From the NCBI RefSeq assembly GCF_028283705.1, contig NZ_JAPWKD010000034.1, positions 496,001 to 560,000 on the forward strand: a stretch of 64,000 nucleotides of DNA, read 5' to 3'. This document shows positions 32,824 to 41,713 of the stretch, piece by piece. Every line of letters starts with the position of its first letter. Position 1 is the stretch's first letter. This DNA comes from Pantoea sp. (GTDB lineage: Bacteria > Pseudomonadota > Gammaproteobacteria > Enterobacterales > Enterobacteriaceae). Both the position numbers and the translations under genes were made by a program. The notes below the pieces were generated by a model. The model was not told the DNA's origin. It saw only the letters and a list, made by a program, of their open reading frames with translations, and searched no databases.

Positions 32824-34251
32824 ATGAATACCGTTATTGCACAACAGATTGCCGATCAGGGCGGCGTGGAAGCCTGGCTGACCGCGCAACAACACAAAAG
32901 CCTGCTGCGTTTCCTCACCTGCGGTAGCGTGGACGACGGCAAAAGTACACTGATTGGCCGTCTGCTGCACGATACCCGTCAGATCTATGAAGATCAGCTT
33001 TCTTCACTGCACAACGACAGCAAACGTCACGGCACGCAGGGCGAAAAGCTCGATCTGGCACTGCTGGTTGATGGTTTGCAGGCCGAGCGTGAGCAGGGCA
33101 TCACCATTGACGTGGCTTATCGTTACTTCTCCACCGAGAAGCGCAAATTCATTATCGCGGACACCCCCGGACACGAGCAGTACACGCGCAATATGGCGAC
33201 CGGTGCCTCAACCTGCGATCTGGCGATTCTGCTGATTGATGCCCGTAAAGGTGTGCTGGATCAGACCCGTCGTCACAGCTTTATCTCGACGCTGCTGGGC
33301 ATTAAGCATCTGGTGGTGGCGATCAACAAGATGGATCTGGTGTCCTTCAAACAGGACGCGTTTGAACAGATCAAACAGGATTACCTCGATTTCGCGGCAC
33401 AGCTGCCGGAAGACCTCGATATCCGCTTTGTGCCGATGTCGGCGCTGGAAGGGGATAACGTTGCCTCACAGAGCGAGAGCATGCCGTGGTATAGCGGCCC
33501 GACGCTGTTGGATGTGCTGGAAACCGTAGAGCTGAACCGCGTGGTTGATCATCAGCCGATGCGCTTCCCGGTGCAATACGTTAACCGCCCGAACCTCGAT
33601 TTCCGTGGCTATGCCGGTACGCTGGCGTCAGGCGTGGTGAAAGTGGGGCAGCGCGTGAAAGTGCTGCCGTCGGGTGTGGAATCGACTATCGCGCGCATCG
33701 TCACTTTTGACGGTGATTTGCCGGAGGCAGGCGCTGGCGAGGCTATCACCCTGGTGCTGAAAGATGAGATTGACATCAGTCGCGGCGACCTGCTGGTAGA
33801 CGCTGATGCGGAGCTGAAATCGGTGCAATCCGCCACCGTCAACGTGGTGTGGATGGCTGAGCAGCCGTTGCAACCAGGCCAGAGCTATGATGTGAAGATT
33901 GCCGGTAAGAAAGCCCGTGGTCGCGTGGAAAAAGTAATTTATCAGGTTGAGATCAACACGCTGGAAAAACGCAATGCTGACAGCCTGCCGCTGAACGGTA
34001 TCGGGCTGGTGGAAGTCACCTTCGATGAACCGATGGTGCTGGATCAGTATCGCCAGAACCCGGTGACCGGTGGCATGATTTTTATTGATCGTCTGAGCAA
34101 CGTTACCGTCGGCGCGGGCATGATTGAAGAACCGCAAAGTGCCAGCCGCGCTGAGGCTGGTCAGTACAGCGACTTTGAGCTGGAACTGAATGCGTTGGTT
34201 CGTCGTCATTTCCCACACTGGAATGCACGCGATCTGCTGGGTGGTCAGTAA
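32824..34251 (+). CDS. cysN: sulfate adenylyltransferase subunit 1 (GTPase)
   Basis: EF-Tu-like GTPase subunit that couples GTP hydrolysis to APS formation by CysD. The 475-residue protein shows the G motifs GSVDDGKS (34-41), DTPGHEQ (113-119) and NKMD (168-171), followed by two beta-barrel domains. It is not fused to CysC, unlike the NodQ-type proteins of some bacteria. It starts 10 bp after cysD behind AAGGAG. Its TAA stop overlaps the cysC ATG by one base. Confidence 0.97.
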   Translation: MNTVIAQQIADQGGVEAWLTAQQHKSLLRFLTCGSVDDGKSTLIGRLLHDTRQIYEDQLSSLHNDSKRHGTQGEKLDLALLVDGLQAEREQGITIDVAYRYFSTEKRKFIIADTPGHEQYTRNMATGASTCDLAILLIDARKGVLDQTRRHSFISTLLGIKHLVVAINKMDLVSFKQDAFEQIKQDYLDFAAQLPEDLDIRFVPMSALEGDNVASQSESMPWYSGPTLLDVLETVELNRVVDHQPMRFPVQYVNRPNLDFRGYAGTLASGVVKVGQRVKVLPSGVESTIARIVTFDGDLPEAGAGEAITLVLKDEIDISRGDLLVDADAELKSVQSATVNVVWMAEQPLQPGQSYDVKIAGKKARGRVEKVIYQVEINTLEKRNADSLPLNGIGLVEVTFDEPMVLDQYRQNPVTGGMIFIDRLSNVTVGAGMIEEPQSASRAEAGQYSDFELELNALVRRHFPHWNARDLLGGQ

Positions 34252-34856
34252 TGGCGCAACACGATGAAAACGTGGTGTGGCATGACCATCCGGTGACGCG
34301 CGCTGAGCGTGAGCAGCAGCACGGTCATCAGGGCGTGGTGCTGTGGTTTACCGGGCTGTCCGGCTCGGGAAAATCCACGGTAGCAGGTGCAGTGGAGCAG
34401 GCGCTGCATCGTCTGGGCGTCAGTACCTATCTGCTGGATGGTGACAATGTGCGTCACGGCTTATGCCGTGACCTCGGCTTCAGCGATGACGATCGTAAAG
34501 AAAATATTCGTCGCGTCGGTGAAGTGGCAAAACTGATGGTAGATGCGGGGTTGGTGGTGCTGACCGCCTTTATTTCCCCGCACCGTGCCGAGCGCCAGAT
34601 GGTGCGCGACCTGCTGGCAGAAGGCCAGTTTATTGAAGTGTTTGTCGATACGCCGCTGGCAGTGTGCGAAGCACGCGATCCGAAAGGATTGTATAAAAAA
34701 GCCCGTGCCGGGGAACTGCGGAATTTCACCGGCATCGACAGCGTTTATGAGGCACCAGATCAGCCTGCAATCCACCTGGATGGTGAACAATTGGTTACAA
34801 AACTGACCGCCCAATTGTTAGACCTGCTGCGCCACCGCGATATCATCAGATCCTGA
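34251..34856 (+). CDS. cysC: adenylylsulfate kinase
   Basis: Phosphorylates APS to PAPS, the substrate of CysH. The 201-residue protein has the Walker A motif GLSGSGKS (35-42), the DGDNVRHGL block, and the phospho-serine region FISPHR with Ser109, as in E. coli. It shares one base with cysN, so the two are coupled. Last gene of cysGDNC; ygbE follows after 54 bp. Confidence 0.97.
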   Translation: MAQHDENVVWHDHPVTRAEREQQHGHQGVVLWFTGLSGSGKSTVAGAVEQALHRLGVSTYLLDGDNVRHGLCRDLGFSDDDRKENIRRVGEVAKLMVDAGLVVLTAFISPHRAERQMVRDLLAEGQFIEVFVDTPLAVCEARDPKGLYKKARAGELRNFTGIDSVYEAPDQPAIHLDGEQLVTKLTAQLLDLLRHRDIIRS

Positions 34857-34910
34857 ATAGACAGCGGCAAATCATTACGGTTTGCCGCGCTTCGCGTCAA
34901 CAGGAACTCT

Positions 34911-35231
34911 ATGCAGAACGTTACCCCTATGCTGGCACGCAAAGATGAACTCCCCCAGGATGAGCCGCGCTCGTCGTTACCGGGTGGTGTGATTGGTTTT
35001 CTCTCGTACTGGTGCGCTCTGGCAATTCCGTTCCTGCTCTACGGCTCCAATACGCTGTTCTTCTTCCTCTATACCTGGCCATTTTTCCTCGCCCTGCTGC
35101 CGGTTTCGGTGCTGATTGGTATTGTCTTCAGCCTGATGCTGCGTGGTCATTTGTTCTGGAGCGGGGTGGTCACGGCAATCGTGGTGGTATGCCTGTTCTG
35201 GCTACTCTTCTCATTTCTCTCCGGCTGGTAA
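34911..35231 (+). CDS. ygbE: inner-membrane protein YgbE (DUF3561)
   Basis: A 106-residue membrane protein of unknown function, equivalent to E. coli YgbE. After a hydrophilic N-terminus of about 25 residues there are three predicted membrane helices (about 28-47, 49-70 and 80-103). No catalytic motif is visible. As in E. coli it lies between cysC and ftsB, so the location is conserved, but no cysteine-metabolism role has been shown. Confidence 0.9.
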   Translation: MQNVTPMLARKDELPQDEPRSSLPGGVIGFLSYWCALAIPFLLYGSNTLFFFLYTWPFFLALLPVSVLIGIVFSLMLRGHLFWSGVVTAIVVVCLFWLLFSFLSGW

Positions 35232-35403
35232 GCTGTGCCTGATGTGCAAACGCGTCGGCTGGTTACAAAACTTTACCTGCCGATGTTCTCATCATCTGCG
35301 TCATTATTTGTACGGACAAACGCCTGTGAACGGCATTTTCGCTGCTGGAGTGGAGTCCGGCGCGAAGTTATGGGATGATTGAGCCGTTTTTCAGGGGGCG
35401 GGG

Positions 35404-35721
35404 ATGGGAAAACTGACGTTATTGCTACTCGTACTGCTCGGCTGGCTTCAATATTCGTTGTGGCTGGGTAAGAACGGGATTCATGACTATACGCGCGTTA
35501 ATGATGACGTCGCGTCACAACAGGCGAATAACGCCAAACTCAAAGCGCGTAACGATCAGCTGTTCGCCGAAATTGACGATCTCAACGGCGGTTCTGAGGC
35601 TATCGAGGAACGCGCACGCAATGAACTGGGCATGATCAAGCCCGGTGAAACCTTCTATCGTCTGGTGCCGGACCAGAACAAACGTAACGCGCAACAAGCT
35701 GCGCAAAATCAACAACGATAA
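35404..35721 (+). CDS. ftsB: cell division protein FtsB
   Basis: Part of the FtsQLB divisome complex that activates septal peptidoglycan synthesis. The 105-residue bitopic protein has a short cytoplasmic start, one membrane helix (about 4-21), and a periplasmic coiled coil (about 30-62) with heptad-like leucines. The C-terminal region around RARNELGMIKPGETFYRLVPD binds FtsQ. The GGGGCGGGG run before the ATG provides the ribosome-binding site. It lies 3 bp before ispD, the usual ftsB-ispD-ispF operon. Confidence 0.96.
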   Translation: MGKLTLLLLVLLGWLQYSLWLGKNGIHDYTRVNDDVASQQANNAKLKARNDQLFAEIDDLNGGSEAIEERARNELGMIKPGETFYRLVPDQNKRNAQQAAQNQQR

Positions 35722-35724
35722 ACC

Positions 35725-36441
35725 ATGAACAACCTTTCTTCCTCTGCGGATGTGATCGCCGTAGTGCCCGCTGCCGGTATTGGCAGCCGCATGCAGGCGG
35801 CCTGCCCGAAACAGTATCTGACCATCGGTCAATTCACCCTTCTTGAACACAGCGTCGCGCGGTTGCTGGCGCATCCTGCCGTAAAACAGGTGGTGGTCGC
35901 CATCGGCCCCGATGATGGCTGGTTTGACACCTTGCCGCTGGCGCAGGATGCCCGCGTGCTGCGCGTCACCGGCGGCGATACGCGCGCTGAGTCCGTGCTG
36001 GCGGGGTTGCAGGCAGTGAAGCAGGGGGAGTGGGTGCTGGTGCATGACGCGGCGCGTCCGTGTCTGCATCCCGATGATTTAGCACGCCTGCTGGCCGTGC
36101 GTCAGCACAGTAAAGTGGGGGCGATTCTGGCGGCACCGGTGCGTGACACCATGAAGCGTGCCGAACCGGGCAAAGCGGCCATTGCGCATACCGTTGAGCG
36201 TGAAAATTTATGGCATGCGCTGACGCCGCAATTCTTCCCTCACGCACTGCTGACGGCTTGCCTGACGCGCGCCCTTAATGAAGGGGCGATCATTACCGAT
36301 GAGGCATCAGCACTGGAATACTGCGGCTACCATCCCGAACTGGTGAGCGGTCGCAGTGATAACATCAAGGTGACGCGGCCAGAAGACCTGGCGCTGGCGG
36401 CCTTTTATCTTACCCAGATTCAGTTACAGGAGAGCGCATGA
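35725..36441 (+). CDS. ispD: 2-C-methyl-D-erythritol 4-phosphate cytidylyltransferase
   Basis: Third step of the MEP isoprenoid pathway: CTP plus MEP gives CDP-ME. The 238-residue protein has the nucleotide-binding loop PAAGIGSRM (15-23) with Lys29 in PKQYL, the VLVHDAARPC motif, and the C-terminal DNIKVTRPEDLALA block. It starts 3 bp after ftsB and its TGA stop overlaps the ispF start region. Confidence 0.97.
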   Translation: MNNLSSSADVIAVVPAAGIGSRMQAACPKQYLTIGQFTLLEHSVARLLAHPAVKQVVVAIGPDDGWFDTLPLAQDARVLRVTGGDTRAESVLAGLQAVKQGEWVLVHDAARPCLHPDDLARLLAVRQHSKVGAILAAPVRDTMKRAEPGKAAIAHTVERENLWHALTPQFFPHALLTACLTRALNEGAIITDEASALEYCGYHPELVSGRSDNIKVTRPEDLALAAFYLTQIQLQESA

Positions 36442-36923
36442 TGCGTATCGGCCACGGTTTTGACGTGCACGCCTTCGGAGGCGAGGGGCCTCTGGTGATT
36501 GGCGGGGTGCGAGTTCCCTTCGAACAGGGTTTTATTGCGCATTCCGATGGTGATGTGGCGTTACATGCGCTGACTGACGCCCTGCTGGGAGCGGTGGCGA
36601 TGGGCGATATCGGCAAACTGTTTCCCGATACCGATCCCACTTATAAAGGCGCAGACAGCCGTGGCCTGCTGCGTGAAGCCTGGCGTCGCATCCAGCAGAA
36701 GGGTTACCAGATTGGTAATGTGGATGTCACCATCATTGCCCAGGCACCGAAGATGCTGCCGCACGTCCCGCAAATGCGCGTGAATATCGCCGAAGATCTT
36801 GGTTGCCATATGGATCAGGTCAACGTCAAAGCCACGACTACAGAAAAACTGGGTTTTACCGGGCGCGGCGAAGGCATTGCCTGTGAAGCGGTTGCGTTGC
36901 TGGTTAAGGCAGAAACGGCATGA
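36441..36923 (+). CDS. ispF: 2-C-methyl-D-erythritol 2,4-cyclodiphosphate synthase
   Basis: Fifth step of the MEP pathway, cyclising CDP-ME 2-phosphate. The 160-residue protein carries the zinc ligands Asp8, His10 and His42 (GHGFDVHAF; SDGDVALHAL) and TTTEKLGFTGRGEGI near the C-terminus. Two tandem ATGs are possible (36438 and 36441). I use the second, which matches the E. coli N-terminus and is 8 bases from AGGAG; the first would add one Met. It overlaps ispD and truD, so translation is coupled along the chain. Confidence 0.96.
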   Translation: MRIGHGFDVHAFGGEGPLVIGGVRVPFEQGFIAHSDGDVALHALTDALLGAVAMGDIGKLFPDTDPTYKGADSRGLLREAWRRIQQKGYQIGNVDVTIIAQAPKMLPHVPQMRVNIAEDLGCHMDQVNVKATTTEKLGFTGRGEGIACEAVALLVKAETA

Positions 36924-37963
36924 GTGAATTGCTGTACCTGCATGGTGAACCGCGCGCGACTGGGGTGATTAAAGCCAATCCGGAAGATTTTGTCGTTATC
37001 GAGGATCTCGGTTATCCCTATGATGGCGAAGGTGAACAGCTATTGGTGCGTATCCGTAAAATCGGTTGTAACACCCGTTTCGTCGCGGAAGCGCTGGCGA
37101 AATTTTTAGGTGTGCACGTGCGCGATCTCAGCTATGCCGGGATGAAGGACCGTCATGCGGTGACGGAACAGACGCTTTGCTTCCGTTTACCGGGTAACGC
37201 TATGCCCGATCTGTCTGAATTTCAGCTTGAAGGTGTGGAAATTCTGCAGGTTGTGCGCCACAAGCGTAAACTACGTACCGGTGCGCTGGCGGGAAATGCG
37301 TTTCGCCTGGTGATCCGTCAAATTTCGGATCGTACCGAGGTAGAACAGCGTTTGCAGAAAATTCAGAAAAGCGGTGTGCCGAATTATTTTGGCGAGCAGC
37401 GTTTCGGGCGCGATGGTAATAATCTGACGCAGGCCCGGCAGTGGGCGCAGGATAGCTTTCGCCCACGCGATCGTAACAAAAAAGGCCTGCTGCTTTCGGC
37501 GACACGTAGCCATCTGTTTAATCAGGTGACCAGCGCCCGCTTACAGCGTGACAATAGCCTTGATGTGGTCATCAGCGGCGATGCATTGCAGCTGACCGGG
37601 CGTGGTAGCTGGTTTGTCGCGCAGGCCGAAGAACTGGCCGAACTGCAACAGCGTGTGGACCAGGATGAGCTGCGTATCACCGCCCCGTTAGCCGGGCGTG
37701 GTGGCTGGGGCACCCAGGCGGAAGCGCTTGAATTTGAACAGCAGAGCCTGGCAGGTGCGGCAGAATTGATTACACTGCTTGAGCGTGAACGTGTTGATGC
37801 GGCACGACGTGCAATGCGCGTGGTGCCAAAAGAGTTGCGCTGGAACTGGTGGGATGATGTGACGCTGGAGATGGAGTTCTGGCTGCCTGCGGGCAGTTAT
37901 GCCACCAGTGTGGTGCGTGAGCTTCTCCAACAAGAAGGTAACGATGCGGATATTGCTGAGTAA
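36920..37963 (+). CDS. truD: tRNA pseudouridine(13) synthase TruD
   Basis: Forms pseudouridine at position 13 of tRNA-Glu. The 347-residue TruD-family protein has the catalytic Asp77 in YAGMKDRHAVTEQ (72-84), the VPNYFGEQRFG block and the ALQLTGRGSWFV and FWLPAGSYATSVVRELL segments. It overlaps ispF by 4 bases and surE by 20. The order ispF-truD-surE-pcm matches E. coli. Confidence 0.96.
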   Translation: MSELLYLHGEPRATGVIKANPEDFVVIEDLGYPYDGEGEQLLVRIRKIGCNTRFVAEALAKFLGVHVRDLSYAGMKDRHAVTEQTLCFRLPGNAMPDLSEFQLEGVEILQVVRHKRKLRTGALAGNAFRLVIRQISDRTEVEQRLQKIQKSGVPNYFGEQRFGRDGNNLTQARQWAQDSFRPRDRNKKGLLLSATRSHLFNQVTSARLQRDNSLDVVISGDALQLTGRGSWFVAQAEELAELQQRVDQDELRITAPLAGRGGWGTQAEALEFEQQSLAGAAELITLLERERVDAARRAMRVVPKELRWNWWDDVTLEMEFWLPAGSYATSVVRELLQQEGNDADIAE

Positions 37964-38705
37964 TGATGATGGAATTCATGCTCCTGGTATTCAGACTCTG
38001 GCGCGCGCGCTGCGCCAGTTTGCTGAAGTGCAGGTGGTGGCACCCGATCGTAATCGGAGCGGTGCCTCCAACTCGCTGACCCTCGAAACACCGCTTCGTA
38101 CCTTTACCCATGAAAACGGCGATATTGCTGTACAGATGGGCACTCCGACTGACTGCGTGTTTCTCGGAGTGAATGCCCTGATGCAACCGCGCCCGGATAT
38201 CGTGGTATCCGGTATCAATGCCGGGCCGAACCTCGGTGATGACGTGATTTATTCTGGCACCGTAGCCGCTGCCATGGAGGGACGTCATCTCGGGCTACCG
38301 GCGCTGGCCGTATCCCTTAATGGTCATCAGCATTACGCCACCGCAGCCGCAGTGACCTGCGCGTTGCTGCGCGCCCTGACACGTGAGCCGCTGCGTACCG
38401 GCCGCATCCTGAATATCAATGTACCTGATTTACCCCTGTCAGAAGTGAAAGGCTTCCGCGTGACGCGTTGCGGCAGCCGACATCCGGCCGATCAGGTGAT
38501 TCGTCAGCAGGATCCGCGTGGTAACACCCTGTACTGGATCGGGCCGCCGGGCGAAAAGCTGGATGCGGGTCCGGATACTGATTTTGCGGCGGTTGATGCC
38601 GGTTACGTTTCCATCACCGCGTTGCATGTCGACCTGACCGCGCCAGCGGCGCAGTTGGTGTTAAGCGAATGGCTGACCCAGGCGGAGGTGGATTTGGCAT
38701 GGTGA
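37944..38705 (+). CDS. surE: 5'/3'-nucleotidase SurE
   Basis: Stationary-phase survival protein: a metal-dependent nucleotidase and exopolyphosphatase. The 253-residue protein has the metal ligands Asp8, Asp9 and Ser39 (LLSNDDG; APDRNRSGAS) and the SGINAGPNLGDDVIYSGTVAAAMEG block. The ATG at 37944 matches the family start and lies inside truD; an extension to 37899 is not family-like. It overlaps pcm by 7 bases. Confidence 0.96.
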   Translation: MRILLSNDDGIHAPGIQTLARALRQFAEVQVVAPDRNRSGASNSLTLETPLRTFTHENGDIAVQMGTPTDCVFLGVNALMQPRPDIVVSGINAGPNLGDDVIYSGTVAAAMEGRHLGLPALAVSLNGHQHYATAAAVTCALLRALTREPLRTGRILNINVPDLPLSEVKGFRVTRCGSRHPADQVIRQQDPRGNTLYWIGPPGEKLDAGPDTDFAAVDAGYVSITALHVDLTAPAAQLVLSEWLTQAEVDLAW

Positions 38706-39325
38706 GTCGGCGCGTCGAAACCCTGCTGGCGCAACTGCGCGCGCAGGGCATCCATGATGAACATCTGCTGAAAGCCATCGCCGATGTGCCGCGTGAGCGT
38801 TTTATCGACGAAGCCTTCGAACACAAAGCCTGGGACAATGTCGCACTGCCGATTGGCAGCGGGCAAACCATTTCACAGCCCTACATGGTGGCGCGCATGA
38901 CAGCGCTGCTGGAACTGAATGCCGACGCATGTGTGCTGGAAATCGGCACCGGCTCCGGCTATCAGACTGCCATTCTGGCCCATCTGGTTAACCACGTTTA
39001 TTCCGTTGAACGCATCAAAGGGTTGCAGTGGCAGGCGAAACGTCGGCTGAAGCAGCTCGATCTCCATAATGTTTCCACACGCCACGGTGATGGCTGGCAG
39101 GGATGGGCGGCACGCGGTCCGTTTGATGCCATTATCGTCACCGCAGCACCACCTGAAATTCCGACTGCGCTGATAGCGCAATTGCGCGACGGCGGCAGAA
39201 TGGTGCTGCCGGTTGGAGAAGATCAGCAAGTGTTGAAACGTCTGCGTCGTCAGGGAGATGAGATGATTGAAGAGATCATCGAACCCGTCCGCTTTGTGCC
39301 TTTAGTACAGGGCGATCTGGCCTAA
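38699..39325 (+). CDS. pcm: protein-L-isoaspartate O-methyltransferase
   Basis: Repairs isoaspartyl residues in aged proteins by SAM-dependent methylation. The 208-residue protein has the family substrate loop LPIGSGQTISQP with Ser59 and the SAM motif VLEIGTGSGYQTA (79-91). The ATG at 38699 overlaps the end of surE. Lies upstream of nlpD-rpoS, the conserved stationary-phase gene block. Confidence 0.96.
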   Translation: MVSRRVETLLAQLRAQGIHDEHLLKAIADVPRERFIDEAFEHKAWDNVALPIGSGQTISQPYMVARMTALLELNADACVLEIGTGSGYQTAILAHLVNHVYSVERIKGLQWQAKRRLKQLDLHNVSTRHGDGWQGWAARGPFDAIIVTAAPPEIPTALIAQLRDGGRMVLPVGEDQQVLKRLRRQGDEMIEEIIEPVRFVPLVQGDLA

Positions 39326-39486
39326 AGCGCTTCGTACTTGTTCACAACTGTTACATAGCATGGCGCAGTTGATCTTGCTACTATCCTTGTTAATCAAAGC
39401 GAAAGGCCGTTTCGGACGCATTACGCAGTGTAAAATGCGGCTAACGCAGTCACAGTTATATCCAGGATTGCCATCACGGGGGATCA

Positions 39487-40575
39487 ATGAGCACGGGAAG
39501 CACAATATTTCAATTACGCCGTCTGGCGGCACTGACAGTGGTCGGTTTCTGGCTGGCAGGCTGTAGCTCCAGCGATAACACACAGGCACCCATTAGTCAG
39601 ATTGGTGGAAACGGTGGTATGAGCGACGCCTCTGGCGGCGGTGTACCGACAATGCCTCGTGGCGGAATGTTAAGTGGTGGTGTACCTTCTGCGCCCGCGT
39701 CGGGCGGAATGATTAGTGGTAATGATAATGTGACGACGCAAAATGGTCATATTGTATACAACCGCAATTATGGGAATATTCCTAAAGGTAGTTATGGCGG
39801 TGAGACTTACACCGTCAAGCGTGGCGATACCCTGTTCTATATTGCCTGGATTACTGGCAACGATTTTCGCGATTTGGCTCAACGCAACAACATCGCCGCC
39901 CCGTATAGCCTGAGCGCCGGGCAAACGTTGCAGGTTGGTAATGGATCCGGACAGTCAATTACCGGTGGTAACGCTATCACTGCGGCCGATGCAACTCAGG
40001 GCGGCGTACCCGTTACACCGAGTTCTTCGCAAATTAAATCGACCCCGGTTGCACAGCAACCTGTTATTACGTATTCTGATGATTCGGGTAATTCTTCAGG
40101 CAGCAAATTGCTGCCGTCGAAAGGGGCAAATAATGTGGCAACGACCACAGCTCCGGTTATCGCACCGCCCACAGTCAGCAGCACAACGGATAGCACAACC
40201 CCAGTGGGAAGCTGGCGTTGGCCGACTGATGGGAAGATCATCGATAACTTCTCCGCTGCGGAAGGCGGAAACAAAGGGATCGATATCGCCGGTTCGCGTG
40301 GACAACCTGTTGTCGCCACTGCTTCGGGTAGGGTGGTATACGCAGGCAACGCGCTCCGTGGGTACGGTAATTTAATCATCATCAAACACAATGATGACTA
40401 CCTGAGTGCGTACGCCCATAACGACACTATGCTGGTCCGGGAACAACAGGAAGTTAAAGCTGGGCAAAAAATCGCTACCATGGGTAGCACCGGAACCAGC
40501 TCAGTAAGATTGCATTTTGAAATTCGTTACAAGGGGAAATCCGTAAATCCGTTGCGTTACTTACCGCAACGATAA
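39487..40575 (+). CDS. nlpD: murein hydrolase activator lipoprotein NlpD
   Basis: Outer-membrane lipoprotein that activates the amidase AmiC at the septum. The 362-residue protein has a lipobox with Cys26 (WLAGC), a Ser/Gly/Thr-rich linker, a LysM domain (about 107-151), a second low-complexity linker, and a C-terminal M23/LytM domain (about 255-358). The LytM domain is degenerate: Asn262 takes the place of the first zinc His (NKGID) and Arg341 replaces a His of the HxH motif (RLHFE), so it is an activator and not an enzyme. The main rpoS promoter is normally inside this gene; I did not locate it. Confidence 0.96.
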   Translation: MSTGSTIFQLRRLAALTVVGFWLAGCSSSDNTQAPISQIGGNGGMSDASGGGVPTMPRGGMLSGGVPSAPASGGMISGNDNVTTQNGHIVYNRNYGNIPKGSYGGETYTVKRGDTLFYIAWITGNDFRDLAQRNNIAAPYSLSAGQTLQVGNGSGQSITGGNAITAADATQGGVPVTPSSSQIKSTPVAQQPVITYSDDSGNSSGSKLLPSKGANNVATTTAPVIAPPTVSSTTDSTTPVGSWRWPTDGKIIDNFSAAEGGNKGIDIAGSRGQPVVATASGRVVYAGNALRGYGNLIIIKHNDDYLSAYAHNDTMLVREQQEVKAGQKIATMGSTGTSSVRLHFEIRYKGKSVNPLRYLPQR

Positions 40576-40625
40576 TCCGGCAGAACCCAGGTGTTCTGCC
40601 CTTGGATCACGGGTAGGAGCCGCTT

Positions 40626-41618
40626 ATGAGCCAGAATACGCTGAAAGTTAACGAGTTACACGAAGATGCGGAATTCGAGGAGAACGGAGCTGAGGTTTTT
40701 GATGAGAAGGCTCTCGTTGAGAACGAACCTGGTGATAACGATGTAGCGGAAGAAGAGTTGTTGTCACAGGGTGCGACGCAACGCGTTTTGGATGCGACGC
40801 AGCTCTACCTCGGAGAAATTGGTTATTCTCCATTATTAACGGCGGAAGAAGAGGTGTTCTTTGCCCGCCGCGCATTACGAGGCGACATTCCTTCTCGCCG
40901 CCGCATGATTGAAAGTAACCTGCGCCTGGTGGTGAAGATTGCCCGTCGTTATAGCAATCGTGGTCTGGCTCTGCTTGACCTGATTGAAGAGGGGAATCTC
41001 GGCCTGATTCGCGCAGTAGAGAAGTTTGACCCTGAACGTGGGTTCCGCTTCTCGACTTACGCCACCTGGTGGATTCGTCAGACCATTGAACGGGCGATCA
41101 TGAACCAAACCCGTACCATTCGTCTGCCTATCCACATTGTAAAAGAGTTAAATGTTTATCTGCGTACTGCGCGTGAACTTTCTCACAAGCTCGATCATGA
41201 GCCGAGTGCCGAAGAGATCGCCGAGCAGCTGGATAAACCGGTTGATGATGTAAGCCGTATGCTGCGTCTCAACGAGCGCATTACCTCGGTTGATACGCCA
41301 CTCGGTGGTGATTCCGAAAAAGCGTTGCTGGACATCCTGGCCGATGAAAAAGATAACGGCCCGGAAGACACCACGCAGGACGATGATATGAAACAAAGCA
41401 TCGTTAAGTGGTTGTTTGAACTCAATGCTAAGCAGCGTGAAGTGCTGGCGCGTCGTTTCGGCCTGTTGGGCTATGAAGCGGCAACGCTGGAAGATGTTGG
41501 CCGCGAAATCGGTTTGACCCGTGAGCGTGTCCGTCAGATTCAGGTGGAAGGTCTGCGCCGTCTGCGTGAAATTCTGCAGACTCAGGGCCTGAATATCGAA
41601 GCGCTGTTTCGTGAATAA
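40626..41618 (+). CDS. rpoS: RNA polymerase sigma factor RpoS
   Basis: Sigma-38, the general stress and stationary-phase sigma factor. At 330 residues it matches E. coli RpoS exactly. Region 1.2-2 contains YLGEIGYSPLLT and the core-binding/-10-melting block FDPERGFRFSTYATWWIRQ. Lys173, the key residue for RssB-directed proteolysis, is present in HIVKELNVYL. Region 4.2 holds the helix-turn-helix TLEDVGREIGLTRERVRQI. The leader just before the ATG (GGATCACGGGTAGGAGCC) is almost the same as in E. coli, in keeping with sRNA and Hfq control. Confidence 0.98.
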   Translation: MSQNTLKVNELHEDAEFEENGAEVFDEKALVENEPGDNDVAEEELLSQGATQRVLDATQLYLGEIGYSPLLTAEEEVFFARRALRGDIPSRRRMIESNLRLVVKIARRYSNRGLALLDLIEEGNLGLIRAVEKFDPERGFRFSTYATWWIRQTIERAIMNQTRTIRLPIHIVKELNVYLRTARELSHKLDHEPSAEEIAEQLDKPVDDVSRMLRLNERITSVDTPLGGDSEKALLDILADEKDNGPEDTTQDDDMKQSIVKWLFELNAKQREVLARRFGLLGYEAATLEDVGREIGLTRERVRQIQVEGLRRLREILQTQGLNIEALFRE

Positions 41619-41638
41619 ACCGTAATCGCTACATAAAA

Positions 41639-41666
41639 ACGGTGACCATTTGGTCACCGTTTTTTT
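41639..41666 (+). terminator. rpoS terminator
   Basis: ACGGTGACCA (41639-41648) and TGGTCACCGT (41651-41660) form a perfect 10-bp stem, preceded by AAAAA and followed by a T7 run. It is able to work on both strands and lies between convergent rpoS and mutS. Confidence 0.92.
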
Positions 41667-41713
41667 ATGCTTGTTATTCAGGATGGTGGCGGGCTGCCAC
41701 CATCCTGCTGCTT

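Noticed and set aside
39487..40575. NlpD as an active M23 endopeptidase
   Set aside because: Zinc-site histidines are replaced by Asn262 and Arg341, as in the known non-catalytic activator.
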